Source: Strigops habroptila (lineage: Eukaryota > Chordata > Aves > Psittaciformes > Psittacidae). Taken from it: a stretch of 64,000 bases of DNA. Shown here in pieces: positions 55,401 through 64,000 of the stretch. The translations under genes and the position numbers were made by a program. The stretch lies in NCBI RefSeq assembly GCF_004027225.2, contig NC_044277.2:84456283-84520282 (forward strand), read 5' to 3'. Position 1 is the stretch's first letter, and every line of letters begins with the position of its first letter. The notes below the pieces were generated by a model. It worked only from the letters and a program-made list of their open reading frames with translations. It was not told the DNA's origin and did not search any database.

Positions 55401-58400
55401 TATTTTCTCACTACTACCACCCAGGGAAATCAGCAGTTCTACAGTAAGGTCTTTAAAAGTCTTGAGGTTTTCCTCAAATTCACCTTTTTAAGTAGTCTGT
55501 GATAATCCTGTTGCAAAATTACTCTGTAACTCCATTTTCAGCCCTATTTCTTCCACTTACGAAGAAAGGGGATAAAATAGTACTTCACTTATTTCCTCCA
55601 AATTAAACAATTTAGAGATTCTATACTATTCACCTGCAAATACTCACCTGGAGGGTCAGAAAGTCCCTTTTTTGCCATCATAAAGTGGTGTTGAACTTTC
55701 TGCAATTGCCTGCGTGTTACTGTAACGTTGGTCTCCTGCCATTTCTACAGGCTTTGCCATAGGACTAATAACTGTTAGAGGTTTGAAGCTGTTTCCCACC
55801 CTAAAAACACACCAGCAGTAGGAGCTGTGTTTTCTGTTTGAACCCTCTGTTCCTCCCATGTAGGTATCACACTTGAATTGCAACTCACTGTCTGCTTTAA
55901 TAGGAGTCTGCAATGAAACTGCTGTTTGCCACCTGTATTTTAAGATCTGTTCAGCGTCAGTTCATAACCGTTCTTCCGATTCTTTCATTTTGCCTACAAG
56001 TACTAACGGGTCCCGTATGCACTCTTTAAATTCTCTCTAGATTGGCTACGTTCTGTGTATTTTTCATATTCAAGCCAAATAGACAGTAATTGTTTCATTT
56101 TCTGTTTCTATCTGTCTGCAAGAGTTTCTGCTGTGCTTGGTGGTTTTAAGGGTAGAGGCTTCCTGCAGAATCTCAGCAGATGGGTTCTCTGCTGCTTGGG
56201 CAGTGCATTCAGTCAGCGCCTTCAGCTGCTGTTATTTTTAGGAATGATCTTCTTCCCCTAGGGACTGATGCCTTTACCTAAATGTTTTCTTGGTAGAATT
56301 ATTCCAGTTTTGTTAGAGTTATAATTCTCTCTCTGGCTTTCTCTGTCTATAAACCCAGTATGTTTTCTCCAGACTACATTTTCATCATGTTTTGCCCCAT
56401 TCTCAAAGTAAGGGAACTGACAGCCATAGAAGGTTTTTCATGCCCTTCCAATTCATAATGCTGTTTAATTTTGCTTTCACTTTTCCTCAGAATTTGCTGT
56501 CTGCTCTACAGAGTTCCCAGGGTAGGATCCTGCCCTGGGCACTGTCGTTGTGGTTTTGCTCTCTCTACAACCCTGAGAAACGTGTGGAATCAAAGCAGGC
56601 ACATTTGATTTCTAAATACCTGCACACCACCTTGGATGGCTTATGGGCATGACATTAATTCCTGTGTGTTACAGCGACCATTTTAAGAATCCATTACAAT
56701 TCCTTTACAAAACTAGGGAGACCTCATGATGAAGATTGTAACTAATAAATGCAGGAGGGCAAGACAAAGCAGGTCATCAGAGTGCAGTCCTGTAAAAGCA
56801 GATGGTTCCTCGAAGAGGTGAGATAGTGGCAGGAGGGATTTGCCCAGCTGAGAGGTCTTTGCCCACCACAGGCATCTAAAATCCACCTTCTGACATCAGA
56901 TATCCCAGCCATTTAGTTGGTTTTCAGGTGAGAACTCCAATCAGCCCCTATGAGAAGTCAGCTATGTCTGGCAGTATTAAGGGTACCACGCTTGAATGCC
57001 TCCTCTGGTAGGAGAGAGCCATTACAACTAAATAGGGGTCTCCGGCACGCTTACATTTGATGGCAAGAGTAGCTGCTCTGGAGCACAATTAATTTGGTGC
57101 CATCCGCTGACATCACTCTGGATTTTCCGCACATGTGCACCAGTGAGGAGGAGCAGTGATGGGTGGCTGGGCAGCAGCCCCAGCAGAGCCTGGGAGGAGT
57201 CCCATCACATGGTTTATGCCCTTGGTTAAAAAGATCTGCCATTGATTTGGCTTTCCAGCTGGACTTTTTTCTTCCTTTCTCACACTGTGATAATAGTGGA
57301 GCCCCCTTTAGAGGATGAGCCATTTAATGGCAATAGGGAAAATGTGGAGAATTGCACATGGAAAATGTTGGAGTTATGGTGCAGGTGCATATGAGGCGCA
57401 CGTGCACCTGTGAAGCACATGGGCAGGCATCACACATGTGAGTACATTGAGCAGTATAGAGAAGGGGTAGATATGAAGCTGTTGAATACTGACAATAAGA
57501 CAAGCAGCCGTAGTCTCCAGAGGTTGTATTTGCATGACATTGCCCCTGATTTGCTGAGGTGAGAAACCCAAAATTGATAGTAACAGGTTGATTTGATTTC
57601 CCAGATGCAGTGAAAAGACATGTATCAAAGCCAGGTAATGCTGAATGCTTTGGTCTTAGGAGGGAGATTGGTAGCCTCAGATTTGTTGGTCATTATTGCA
57701 GGCCTGTCTGTATTCCAGAGATATTAAAATTATACCAATCGATTGGAGTTACAAAAATCTACCTCCAAAGCTCTTCTGGTGCTGATGCTGACTCTGTTCA
57801 AAGACAGTGACTAGACCTCAAGGCAAAAGTAAAGATGTTAAAAAGCAACCTATTAGTGCAATATGCTGTGTCTTCACCATAGCAGATGGCATGCTCAAGG
57901 CCATGGGCTCCATCATGAGCTCGGTTGCATGAAAGCCTTTTCTACTCTGTAGTGTAAGATTCCCTGTTTTAAGAAGAACAGCCTGGCAGGAGGAAGCATC
58001 CATTCGAAACAGGACAGGCACTGCTTCTCCAGTGAAGCAGGTGGGAAGTTGGCAAAGTGAAATGGGGAATGGGCAAGGCTTTGGCTTCACTAATCTTCAG
58101 TTTCTCACCTAGGATGGTGTTATTCCAAGGGATTTTTCAGTATTTAGAATGTGTCTTCATGCAGAGATTGTTACTTCATTACCAACATATTTTCAAGGCA
58201 GCAAGCCACATAGAAATTCTCTTGTATTTCCTATTGCGGGAATCACAATTCTCATCTCAGATGTTATTTTTTTGTGTATTTAAAAGATACTTGTGACCTG
58301 AGTTTGCAAAAGTGACTTGGTTAATGTAGAAGAATGATTTCTTTATCTAGTTCAAGAAGCTCTATAAAGATTATGGAAGAGTCAAAATCTTTGCCTGAAT

Positions 58401-61400
58401 ATGCCAGCAGTTTGTGTAGTGTAGCAAAAAACGATATAGAAGCAGATGAACTGCCTGATAATATAAAAACAGAATTCCCATGTGTATGTTTTGTATCATT
58501 TAGAGGTTTGAATCAGAAATACATTCAGTGAATATTTTACATAGCTAGAGGGAAAAAATATTTTACATAGCATAGAGGGAAAAAAGGGTGTGTATTGAGG
58601 AGGAACACAAAAGGGAAGGAGGGGGTAGATTCCAGCTTAGACGGATAGCACAGGAGGCATCACTATGCACGCTGTTGTCCCCAGGTCTCTGTTATATGTG
58701 ATGCATTCTCCTGTGTACCAATGTGGAGATAACTAGGAGCACCCACAGTGCCGTGCTCAGGTGGCAAAGCCCATGGCTGACTTCTGTCTGTTAGTGAAAT
58801 GAATTCATTGCAAAGCTCAAATAACTTAATTATCTGGATAAATGGATGGTGATCAGGTGATCAGGTCTTACACAAAACCAGGATATCCTACCATAATAAA
58901 GCTCTTCAAAATATCTTAAGAACATGAGAAAAAGACACTGAGTAAGAAATGGGATTTAGGCATATGCAAAGTTTTGCGTCTCAGTATCGTCTGATTGAAG
59001 TTGAGAATAATGTCTTGACATCAAATAAAATGCAATGGGGTGATGAAGGACCTTTAACTAAAAGGTTAGTTCATCATGGCTGCTTTGTGAGGCCATTCAT
59101 TACAAAAATTTTTGCAGTAGGGAAAAAAAAATCAAAGAGTTTTATTAGGTGAATAAAAAAAAATTGAAAGTTAGCTAGGAAAACATTCCAAGGGTAGGAC
59201 TGCTACAGTATAAAGAAGGAATTTAACCAAATACAGCTCATTAAAAAGGAGTCAGATGTCTATAAAAAACATTAATTTCATGCTGCATTTGAAATGTCTG
59301 TTTAAATATATTATATTTTTATATATAATTGCTTATTGCTTAATTTCTGCAGATTTCTAAAGTCAATTTAAATAATTTCCAAAAGGTTTTGTTTTAGGTT
59401 TTTTTTCAATTTGTCTATACTGAAGTTTCAATCTCTGGAGAATCTCTCAGTATTCTGTTATCATCACGTGGGCTTTTATTCTGTCTCTATTATATAGGGT
59501 CTAGCAATGCTCCATATGAAAGAATATGTTTAAGTCTGGAAAATGTATTTTTGAAGACACAATACCAACTGGTGTAGACACAGACACCTTTTTGCTTTGG
59601 TATATCTTGCAGGGTCACAATGCAACCTTTCATATTTAACCTTTTGTGGAATTAAAACAAAAACTTTATTGAAAGCTTTTGGCTTTTACGAAAAGGGAAA
59701 ATGACTGCAGTGCCATTAACCTTATTGCATATATTCAAGTCATTCAAGAAAGGGGAAAAATAAGGTGGAGGCATAATTTCCAGTAAGAAATACTGATTTC
59801 CATAATTTTAGAAATTACAGACTAAAAAAGTCACGTCACCAAAATTCAGGAAGAATGATACATAAATAAATAAAATCCCGATAGAGATTAAATTTAAAAG
59901 ACCTTTAAGAAGGCATTGAAATCAGACTGAAGAAGAGAAGTGTTATAAAGAGTAGCCAGGTGGGATGGATGTCCATAACAAACCACCACACCGTTCGGAT
60001 GAGATTTTCAGAAGAGCCTTATGGCCTTGGGTGCTCGCAACCTGCAGGGTCTAAGAGCAGTTGGCCCAACTGCACAGGGTCAGATGCCACATGAGCACAT
60101 GCCCCTGACAGACTACTAGGAGGGCTTTGTGCCTCCTGTGGCCTGGCTGGGAGGGTCATGTTGATTTCTGTCTGCTCCAGACAACCTGGTTCAACCCCAC
60201 CCTTCACAGGGAAGAAATAATGAGCAAAACTTCACAGTTTTTATTGCTGGGTCGAGGTTTGACAAGTTGAAGTCACATGTTGCTACAAATAGCAAAACAC
60301 TGAGAAAACTGGGATGCTCATGTGTAGACTACTCATGTTTCTACAAATAGTCTAATGTCTACTCCTTACATCTGTAGTTCTTATTCTAGTGCACTGTTGA
60401 CACTGTATTTTTTTTCAGATAGCTACATTTATTGATTCTGAAGGATACCAGTAACTGTTTTATTTGTATTCTTTATTTTGTTTTCTCATTTAAATCAGTA
60501 TGAGCTCTTCCTGCTGTTAAAAAGTAAGAGATCAGAAATGATGCTTGAATAAACACCGTAGTAATTTATGGAACACCAGGGCAATTTCAGATATTCAGCA
60601 TCGTCCAGTGTTCCTTCCCTTAGACAGATTTTCAAAAGCTGGCTTCTGTATTTCACACCTGTAAACTACAGCAATATTTAGTAGGAAGTGCTGTGTGCCT
60701 GCAATTAATTCTGAATGCAGAAGTGAAATCTGGCCCCGTTCATCAAAGAGTTTGGAGGCCATTTCTCTCTCTCTGGTTATTTGCTCAGCTGACTGTATTT
60801 GATCAGAGCTAATGTCCTCAGTGTTATGGTGAGGTTGACATACTTACAGGAATCTGAGTGCATTACTAATTGTGGTCACACTGCAGAATGAATGTCCGAG
60901 GCTTTTTCCTAATGCTTTTAGTGCATTTCACCACTAAAAAACCAGAATGAGCATTATTTGATTCCCTGTGATCCATCTGGAACTGTTACATTTATATTTA
61001 AGTTCCTTGTGAACAAGGCTCCGATTTATATTTTAAAGGTACTTACCAACTTGTATTTAGGCCTTTTTCATTTTGTGGCTTGTAACTTCCTGGGACCAAC
61101 GGCATCCCAAATAGTTGACAATCCCAGTTCTGATGCTCATATTACAGTTTCTTTTTCCCTTGCAGATCAAGGTTTTCTGAAAAGTGCTGCTGAAATACTT
61201 TCATGCTGTTTCATCCAGTTTTTCTCAACTCTTTTTGCTTCTTTGCTTTCTTTCACTTGAACTATTTGTAGCGGACACACATTGCTTTAATTTCATGCCT
61301 ATTTTCCATATAGCCTGATGAAATTAAAACAAAAAAAATGAAGCATAAAAAATGCAGAAAGCTTACCAGAACAAATGTTTAGTAATAGGACTGTTTCATG

Positions 61401-64000
61401 CTCAGAATACAATATGAATAAGCTGTGGGACTGCTTGCATTATTAAGACACTCAAAATTAAGTGCTTGGCCCTGTATATTTTGTTGAAATATGTATTACA
61501 CCGCTTCAGCTGGTAGCTCGAAGACCAAAAATAAGCTCTCTGGAAAATATTTGGAGGTATCTGCATTTTTCACACCATATGGATCTATTACTAATAATGA
61601 TAGTGCCAGTTTCATACTACTATGAAAGGAAGAAGGCAGATGGAAAAGGAGCAGTGAGCGTCAGGAGACACCATGGTTTACTGTGGTCACCATCCTACTA
61701 CAAGTTTAGGAGCAGCCAATTTAAAAACACATTGAGCAAACAGCATAGGAATATGAGTAAATAGCTATAAAGGTAACAGTAATCGCAGTTTTTATGAGCT
61801 GGCTTGATATAAAGCACCTCTAGATGTCACTGTAGCATTGTAAAATATAGGTAAGAGAGCCCTACAAAACCGACGTTCTGGTTTATATGCTCCAGTTAGT
61901 GGTAACTGTTTCAGTCAGCCTGTAAGAAACTATTTGATCATTAAAAATGCTGTAACCAGATGTTGATTAACAGTAAAAAACTTTCTGAAATCTGTCAGTA
62001 AGACTGTTATGAAACATTTTACTAGAACACTAAATAGTCCTAGCTTTGGTTTAACTAACCTAGTTTTCAATAGCAAAAGTTAGTGCAGGGCAAAACCTCA
62101 TTTCTGGATGTTTTTTGCATTAAGTTTCTGAGGCCCAATCCTGATCTTTTCTGTGTTTATGCCAGCACTGATGTTTATTGCAATTGAGATAATTTCTCTT
62201 GCTTTACACTGGTACCAATCTGATCAGCTTGGTAGCGATTAAAATAAAGACCATCATTTATAAGAAAAACATGAGTTAGAACATAGAGTACTTGGATTTG
62301 ACAAAAAAAAAAAGTAAAAAATCTGTCTGCGATTTCATGAGGAACAGTACAACATGAATGCTGTATACATGGGCTAACATAAATTGCCTTCTCCACAGGT
62401 CATCAAAGAAAAATCACATGTTAATGAAACGGGAACAAAAGAGAAGAAGCCACCAGATTCAACAGGTTAAAATATTTTTTGTTTCTGATCAGTTTCTAGT
62501 TCCTAAGGGTACAACTGCACAGAAATAGCCATTACTCTCCTGAACAGCTCCAGTGAAGCTGTTTGGATTATGTGTGTGCTCATCAGTATGAGTGAGAATT
62601 GTTCAAGCAGCATTGACCTACTTCTCACATGCTTGTGCACATAGTGGCAAACTGCTCAAAGAGGTGCTTTGCCTTAGGAGTTTATCAACCTTGACTTGGC
62701 TGGCAATAAATTTGAGTGAGAAAAATGTTTTCCAGTGCTGTCTCTGAAAGGAAGACTTTGTGACTCATGATATCCCTGTTTTAAAGAATTCTTGCTTAAG
62801 AGAACTTACACTGACCTTGAAAGTGGGAGAGGAAAGCAAGTGTGCCTGCTGCAAAATGCAACAGAAGTTATGTGAAGTGTGCAACCCTACTTTAACATTG
62901 TTACTGACTATCAGAGAATTACTGACAGATTCCATGGCAATCTGTTTATTTACAGAGGGGGCCATCCAAAAGGGCCAGTCCTGCTCTCAGGAAGAAGTTT
63001 GTAAGCTCAACAAGGAAAATGCCAAGAGGGAAAGTACTGTTCTGCTTCAAATGGATCCTTCCAAAGGTCATACTGAAGGGCCAGAAGAGAAAGGAGAAAG
63101 TTTGGCTTTCGAAAGCTATTCCAAATGCAGGAGAAGCTCTGTTCAGAAATCCTTCACTACAGAAAAGCAGCAAGAAGATGTTGTTGATGCTTGTGAAAGG
63201 ATAACTGGGCAGAAGGTAGAGAGTGAGCCCCCAGCAGATGGGGAGAGGAAGGAGGAACATCAGGTGTCTGGAGTTGAAAGACAAGAGAAGAAGGAGAAAG
63301 AAGGGGAGGGAAATGCTGATAAGAGTGAAAAAGATGTTGAGGAACCACCAGCTCCTTCCCAAAATGAAGATGAGGCAGGAGAAAGCAATGATGAAGAGGT
63401 ACCAGAGGGAAGGTAAGGTCTGAAGCTCAGGCTGCACATTTTTAAGAGATCCATGCTTTAGAAAGTGAAGTTCAAGTTTCAAGTCAAAGTGGATGTTCAA
63501 TATAAATACTGGTGAAAATCCAGCCCAAAACAAAAAAGTAAAATGAGTTTATTTCTCTGGTCTGAGCAATAAGCTGAAATTATACACACAAAAGACAGCC
63601 AAACAGTCTACCATACATGGTGCTAGCAGTGTGCTTTGGTTGTTTGCTTGGGAAACAGGTTAGGAACATCGGAATTGTGTAGGACTATTCTTAATTGCTG
63701 AGAAGTCTCCCATTGTTATGTTTGTATACTGCACCATCACATAACCTATAAGCAAAGTAAGGTTAGATTAGGCCGTGTATAAATTGGGAATTAAGTTACT
63801 GCAAAATGTAGTTACTTAAATGATAACATAAAACTATGAAACTTTGCTCAGGCAATTAAACTGATAACTTTTTTACTGTAATTCTTTGCTGCATTGATAT
63901 ATAGCCCTTCAGTGATAAACCAGTTTAAGCTCTCACAAACCTATATGAACAGAGTGAAATCCCAATGCTCTCCCATTGCTTTAAAGGTGAGATTGATCGT
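19199..64000 (+). CDS. MYLK4: MYLK4 gene, 5' part (kinase domain outside window)
   Basis: Coding exons recognised are 1a (coding from 19254 or 19293 to 19454), alternative 1b (51130-51789), shared exon 2 (62399-62465) and shared exon 3 (62956-63412). All junctions are GT-AG and the phases join: 1a and 1b both end in phase 0, exon 2 ends in phase 1 and exon 3 in phase 2. Family knowledge: MYLK4 is a calcium/calmodulin-related Ser/Thr kinase of heart and skeletal muscle that phosphorylates the myosin regulatory light chain. The kinase domain must follow beyond 64000. The identification rests on exon 1a resembling the recalled mammalian MYLK4 N-terminus, on exon 1b resembling the MYLK3 N-terminus, and on the WRNIP1 neighbour. 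No exon of another gene was recognised in the introns. Confidence 0.85.
19642..19676. promoter_or_regulatory. E-box palindrome and MEF2-type site next to exon 1a
   Basis: A 14-bp perfect palindrome at 19641-19654 (AAGCACATGTGCTT) contains overlapping E-boxes CACATG and CATGTG. Twelve bases further, 19667-19676 reads TTATTTATAG, an exact match to the MEF2 consensus YTAWWWWTAR. The pair lies about 190 bp into the intron after MYLK4 exon 1a. E-box/MEF2 pairs are typical of muscle enhancers, which fits a muscle kinase, but both motifs are short and could occur by chance. Confidence 0.4.
21820..21834 (+). promoter_or_regulatory. CTCF-like motif
   Basis: CCTCTAGATGGCGCC matches the CTCF core CCASYAGRKGGCRCT at 13 of 15 positions, including AGATGGCGC. 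It sits in a short CpG-enriched patch (about 21780-21900) inside the otherwise CpG-poor MYLK4 intron. Confidence 0.5.
26484..26498 (-). promoter_or_regulatory. CTCF-like motif in a CpG-enriched intronic island
   Basis: The minus strand reads CCAGCAGAGGTCACT, matching the CTCF core CCASYAGRKGGCRCT at 14 of 15 positions. The surrounding 26345-26655 has about a dozen CpGs, unlike the intron around it, and no ORF or repeat I recognise. It points toward the plus-strand motif at 21820, a convergent arrangement. Confidence 0.55.
31530..31672 (+). repeat. Diverged MIR/CORE-SINE-like fragment
   Basis: The order of words (GAGGTCACTCAGCAG, then GTGACAGAAGCAGGGCTGTAAGCC, then an AGxCTTCCAGCTTCCAGG-like stretch) follows the MIR consensus pattern of AAGGTCACACAGC, GGCAGAGCCGGGA and the acquired CCAGGTCT part. 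It is highly diverged, as expected for an ancient amniote SINE. The class was judged from memory, not from RepeatMasker. Confidence 0.5.
34215..34229 (-). promoter_or_regulatory. CTCF-like motif (weaker)
   Basis: The minus strand reads CCACTGGAGGTCACT, matching the CTCF core at 13 of 15 positions and sharing the GGTCACT end with the motif at 26484. The surrounding sequence is ordinary intron. Confidence 0.3.
39990..40070. repeat. AT-rich low-complexity tract
   Basis: Irregular repeats of TACTAATAT, CTAATTA and TATATTA fill about 80 bp. It is a degenerate microsatellite with self-complementary stretches. Confidence 0.8.
40230..40348 (+). repeat. Ancient CR1-type (sauropsid) repeat fragment
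   Basis: The sequence from AGAAGGGACCATTTTGATC through AGGCCATGGAAATTC and CTGCATGGAGCCCAAAATC resembles the internal or 3' region of old CR1-like elements common in birds, turtles and crocodiles (pattern GGGACC-TTTGATC-TCC, AGGCCATGGAA-TTC-CC, CCTGCAT-GAGCCC). It has no ORF and is strongly diverged. The family was judged from memory. Confidence 0.5.
48692..48713 (-). repeat. C-rich tract; G-quadruplex-capable minus strand
   Basis: The plus strand has runs of 4, 5 and 8 C separated by single A. The minus strand therefore has three long G-runs with one-base loops; splitting the 8-G run gives four G3 tracts, the minimum for a G-quadruplex. Similar C-runs occur at 49194-49207 (14 C) and 24665-24673 (9 C). 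Confidence 0.6.
49194..49207. repeat. Poly-C homopolymer (14)
   Basis: Fourteen consecutive C, followed by GCC. It is a mutable homopolymer and a likely place for sequencing error. Confidence 0.9.
49670..49691. repeat. 22-bp perfect palindrome
   Basis: Each half is an 11-base arm, GCTTTACTTAA and its exact complement, with no spacer; the centre is TTAATTAA. It abuts the 5' end of the MIR-like fragment at 49691. Confidence 0.85.
49691..49806 (+). repeat. Diverged MIR-like fragment
   Basis: The stretch CTCCCCATTTAAAGGATGG followed by AGAAACTGGGC and AAAAGAAGTAAT follows the MIR core pattern of CCCCATTTTACAGATG, GAAACTGAGGC and AAGTGACTT. Similarity fades after about 49760. It was judged by eye. 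Confidence 0.45.
50879..51129 (+). promoter_or_regulatory. MYLK4: Candidate MYLK4 internal promoter and 5'UTR of exon 1b
   Basis: TTATATATAG at 50879-50888 matches the MEF2 consensus, and TATAAAT at 50996-51002 could be a TATA box, placing a start near 51025-51035 and a 5'UTR of about 100 nt. Alternatively a polypyrimidine tract with TTTTAG at 50971-50975 could be an acceptor, making this an internal exon with an upstream leader. Either way an in-frame TAA at 50998-51000 shows that translation begins within this exon. The region is AT-rich, so the motifs are weak evidence. Confidence 0.4.
51130..51789 (+). CDS. MYLK4: MYLK4 alternative exon 1b: MYLK3-like coiled-coil N-terminus
   Basis: The exon is 660 coding nt, 220 residues, from ATG at 51130 (A at -3) to donor AAG/GTGAGC, phase 0. 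After a Ser/Thr-rich head, residues 55-102 are heptad-like (MDLKFASLEQKIDKLLTLQ, then KKLNSV, EKDIEIVKAE) and resemble the N-terminus of cardiac MYLK3, which has MD-K---L--K-D-LL--Q-V--KL. A second helical stretch at 140-175 (NGLEQSVSGLQKLVGPLV) precedes a basic segment (KHHVQKRKLCK). The frame, strand and phase fit splicing to exon 2 at 62399. With exons 2 and 3 this gives a pre-kinase region of about 394 residues, close to the MYLK3 layout. It could also be read as a separate gene, but the phase match and MYLK3 resemblance argue for MYLK4. Confidence 0.8.
58334..58483 (+). CDS. Possible third MYLK4 first exon (candidate)
   Basis: An ATG-initiated frame gives 50 residues (or 37 from the ATG at 58373, which has A at -3 and G at +4) and then meets GTATGT at 58484 in phase 0, the phase needed to join exon 2. 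The peptide is acidic and Ser-rich (MEESKSLPEYASS, KNDIEADELPDN), like the tail of exon 1a. An acceptor-like CTTTATCTAG ends at 58350, but entering there from a phase-0 exon would hit a stop. The donor lacks the usual AG before GT. I know of no counterpart in the family. Confidence 0.22.
58532..58585 (+). repeat. Two-copy tandem duplication, 26/28-bp unit
   Basis: The unit ATATTTTACATAGC followed by TAGAGGGAAAAA occurs twice; the second copy carries an extra AT. It looks like a recent replication-slippage duplication. Confidence 0.8.
61817..61831 (+). promoter_or_regulatory. CTCF-like motif (weaker)
   Basis: CCTCTAGATGTCACT matches the CTCF core CCASYAGRKGGCRCT at 13 of 15 positions; it shares CCTCTAGATG with the 21820 site and GTCACT with the other two. 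It lies about 570 bp before MYLK4 exon 2. Confidence 0.3.
62125..62232. repeat. Possible ancient palindromic repeat fragment
   Basis: GAGGCCCAATCCTGATCTT at the left and TTACACTGGTACCAATCTG at the right resemble the termini of an old sauropsid repeat of the form GGCCAATTCTGATCT with TTACACTGGTGTAAAT. The middle part is not recognisable. This is a by-eye judgement. Confidence 0.3.
62399..62465 (+). CDS. MYLK4: MYLK4 exon 2 (shared)
   Basis: The acceptor is TTGCCTTCTCCACAG and the donor ACAG/GTTAAA. It is 67 nt, entering in phase 0 and leaving in phase 1. It translates as VIKEKSHVNETGTKEKKPPDST plus one base. It is too short for an ORF list and was found by matching the phase of exons 1a and 1b to the next acceptor. 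The peptide is Lys/Glu-rich and probably disordered. Retention of the following intron would stop at once (GGT TAA). Confidence 0.72.
62466..62955 (+). other. MYLK4 intron between exons 2 and 3 (490 bp)
   Basis: This is a short intron. Its last 210 bases happen to be open in the frame of exon 3, but a TGA at 62745 and the immediate stop after exon 2 make a coding extension unlikely. Confidence 0.7.
62956..63412 (+). CDS. MYLK4: MYLK4 exon 3: acidic disordered linker (shared)
   Basis: The acceptor is TTATTTACAG and the donor AAG/GTAAGG. It is 457 nt: two bases complete a Glu codon with exon 2, then 151 codons, then two bases. The peptide begins EGAIQKGQSCSQEE and is very rich in Glu, Lys, Asp and Ser with no hydrophobic core; its second half (EKKEKEGEGN, EKDVEEPPAP, NEDEAGESNDEEVPEG) is strongly acidic. 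MYLK3 has a similar long low-complexity linker before its kinase domain. Skipping this exon, alone or with exon 2, would shift the frame, so it should be constitutive in isoforms using exon 2. The ATP-binding lobe is expected in the next exons, right of the window. Confidence 0.78.
63413..64000 (+). other. MYLK4 intron 3 (partial)
   Basis: AT-rich intron running off the right edge. No exon or repeat was recognised. Confidence 0.75.

Larger units (their letters stand above)
51790..62398 (+). other. MYLK4 intron between exons 1b and 2 (10.6 kb)
   Basis: Mostly AT-rich intron. It contains a possible third first exon (58334-58483), a 26-bp tandem duplication (58532-58585), a CTCF-like motif (61817-61831) and an ancient repeat-like stretch (62125-62232). 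ORFs at 53268-53603 and 54184-54657 lack start, splice or family support. Confidence 0.7.

Noticed and set aside
60001..60200. Possible old SINE (GATTTTCAGAAGAGCC)
   Set aside because: Only one short word resembles known sauropsid SINEs; the rest does not match, so I did not annotate it.
62760..62955. In-frame open extension upstream of MYLK4 exon 3
   Set aside because: It precedes a good acceptor, lacks an ATG, has a TGA at 62745, and intron retention from exon 2 would stop at once.
1..64000. Recent CR1 elements, endogenous retroviruses, tRNA or rRNA genes, CRISPR arrays
   Set aside because: I looked for the CR1 3' octamer repeats, paired LTRs, RNA-gene signatures and regular spaced repeats, and found none.

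Overview
This is vertebrate nuclear DNA, most likely from a bird. It has AT-rich, CpG-poor introns, GT-AG spliced exons, one CpG-island promoter and few, mostly ancient interspersed repeats. The gene order WRNIP1-MYLK4 (divergent) is the one I know from human 6p25. Nothing bacterial or viral was seen. I did not identify the species.

Layout. (1) Positions 1-15323, minus strand: the 5' part of WRNIP1, an AAA+ ATPase of stalled replication forks. Four coding exons are present: exon 1 at 14787-15323, exon 2 at 5704-5895, exon 3 at 4440-4684 and exon 4 at 28-257. They join in frame into about 401 residues holding the UBZ4 zinc finger and most of the AAA+ module; the C-terminal part lies beyond position 1. 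(2) About 14640-15560: CpG-island, TATA-less promoter of WRNIP1 with a ZNF143/THAP11-type site. (3) 15.56-19.2 kb: intergenic, with one unexplained minus-strand ORF. (4) 19199-64000, plus strand: the 5' part of MYLK4, a striated-muscle myosin light chain kinase. Exon 1a (19199-19454) encodes the short N-terminus that resembles mammalian MYLK4. About 31.7 kb downstream, exon 1b (coding 51130-51789) starts a separate 220-residue coiled-coil N-terminus resembling that of cardiac MYLK3. Both end in phase 0 and can splice to shared exon 2 (62399-62465) and the acidic linker exon 3 (62956-63412). The kinase domain lies to the right of the window.

The most interesting signal is this two-promoter (possibly three-promoter) layout of MYLK4, which would give isoforms sharing a kinase but differing in N-terminal coiled coil. 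Other points for a second look are CTCF-like motifs (two in small CpG-rich intronic islands), a MEF2/E-box pair beside exon 1a, a MEF2-like plus TATA-like pair before exon 1b, long perfect palindromes, and two protein-like segments with no assigned gene. I found no tRNA, rRNA, CRISPR array, intact transposon or novel multi-gene system. Homology statements rest on recalled family features, not on a search.
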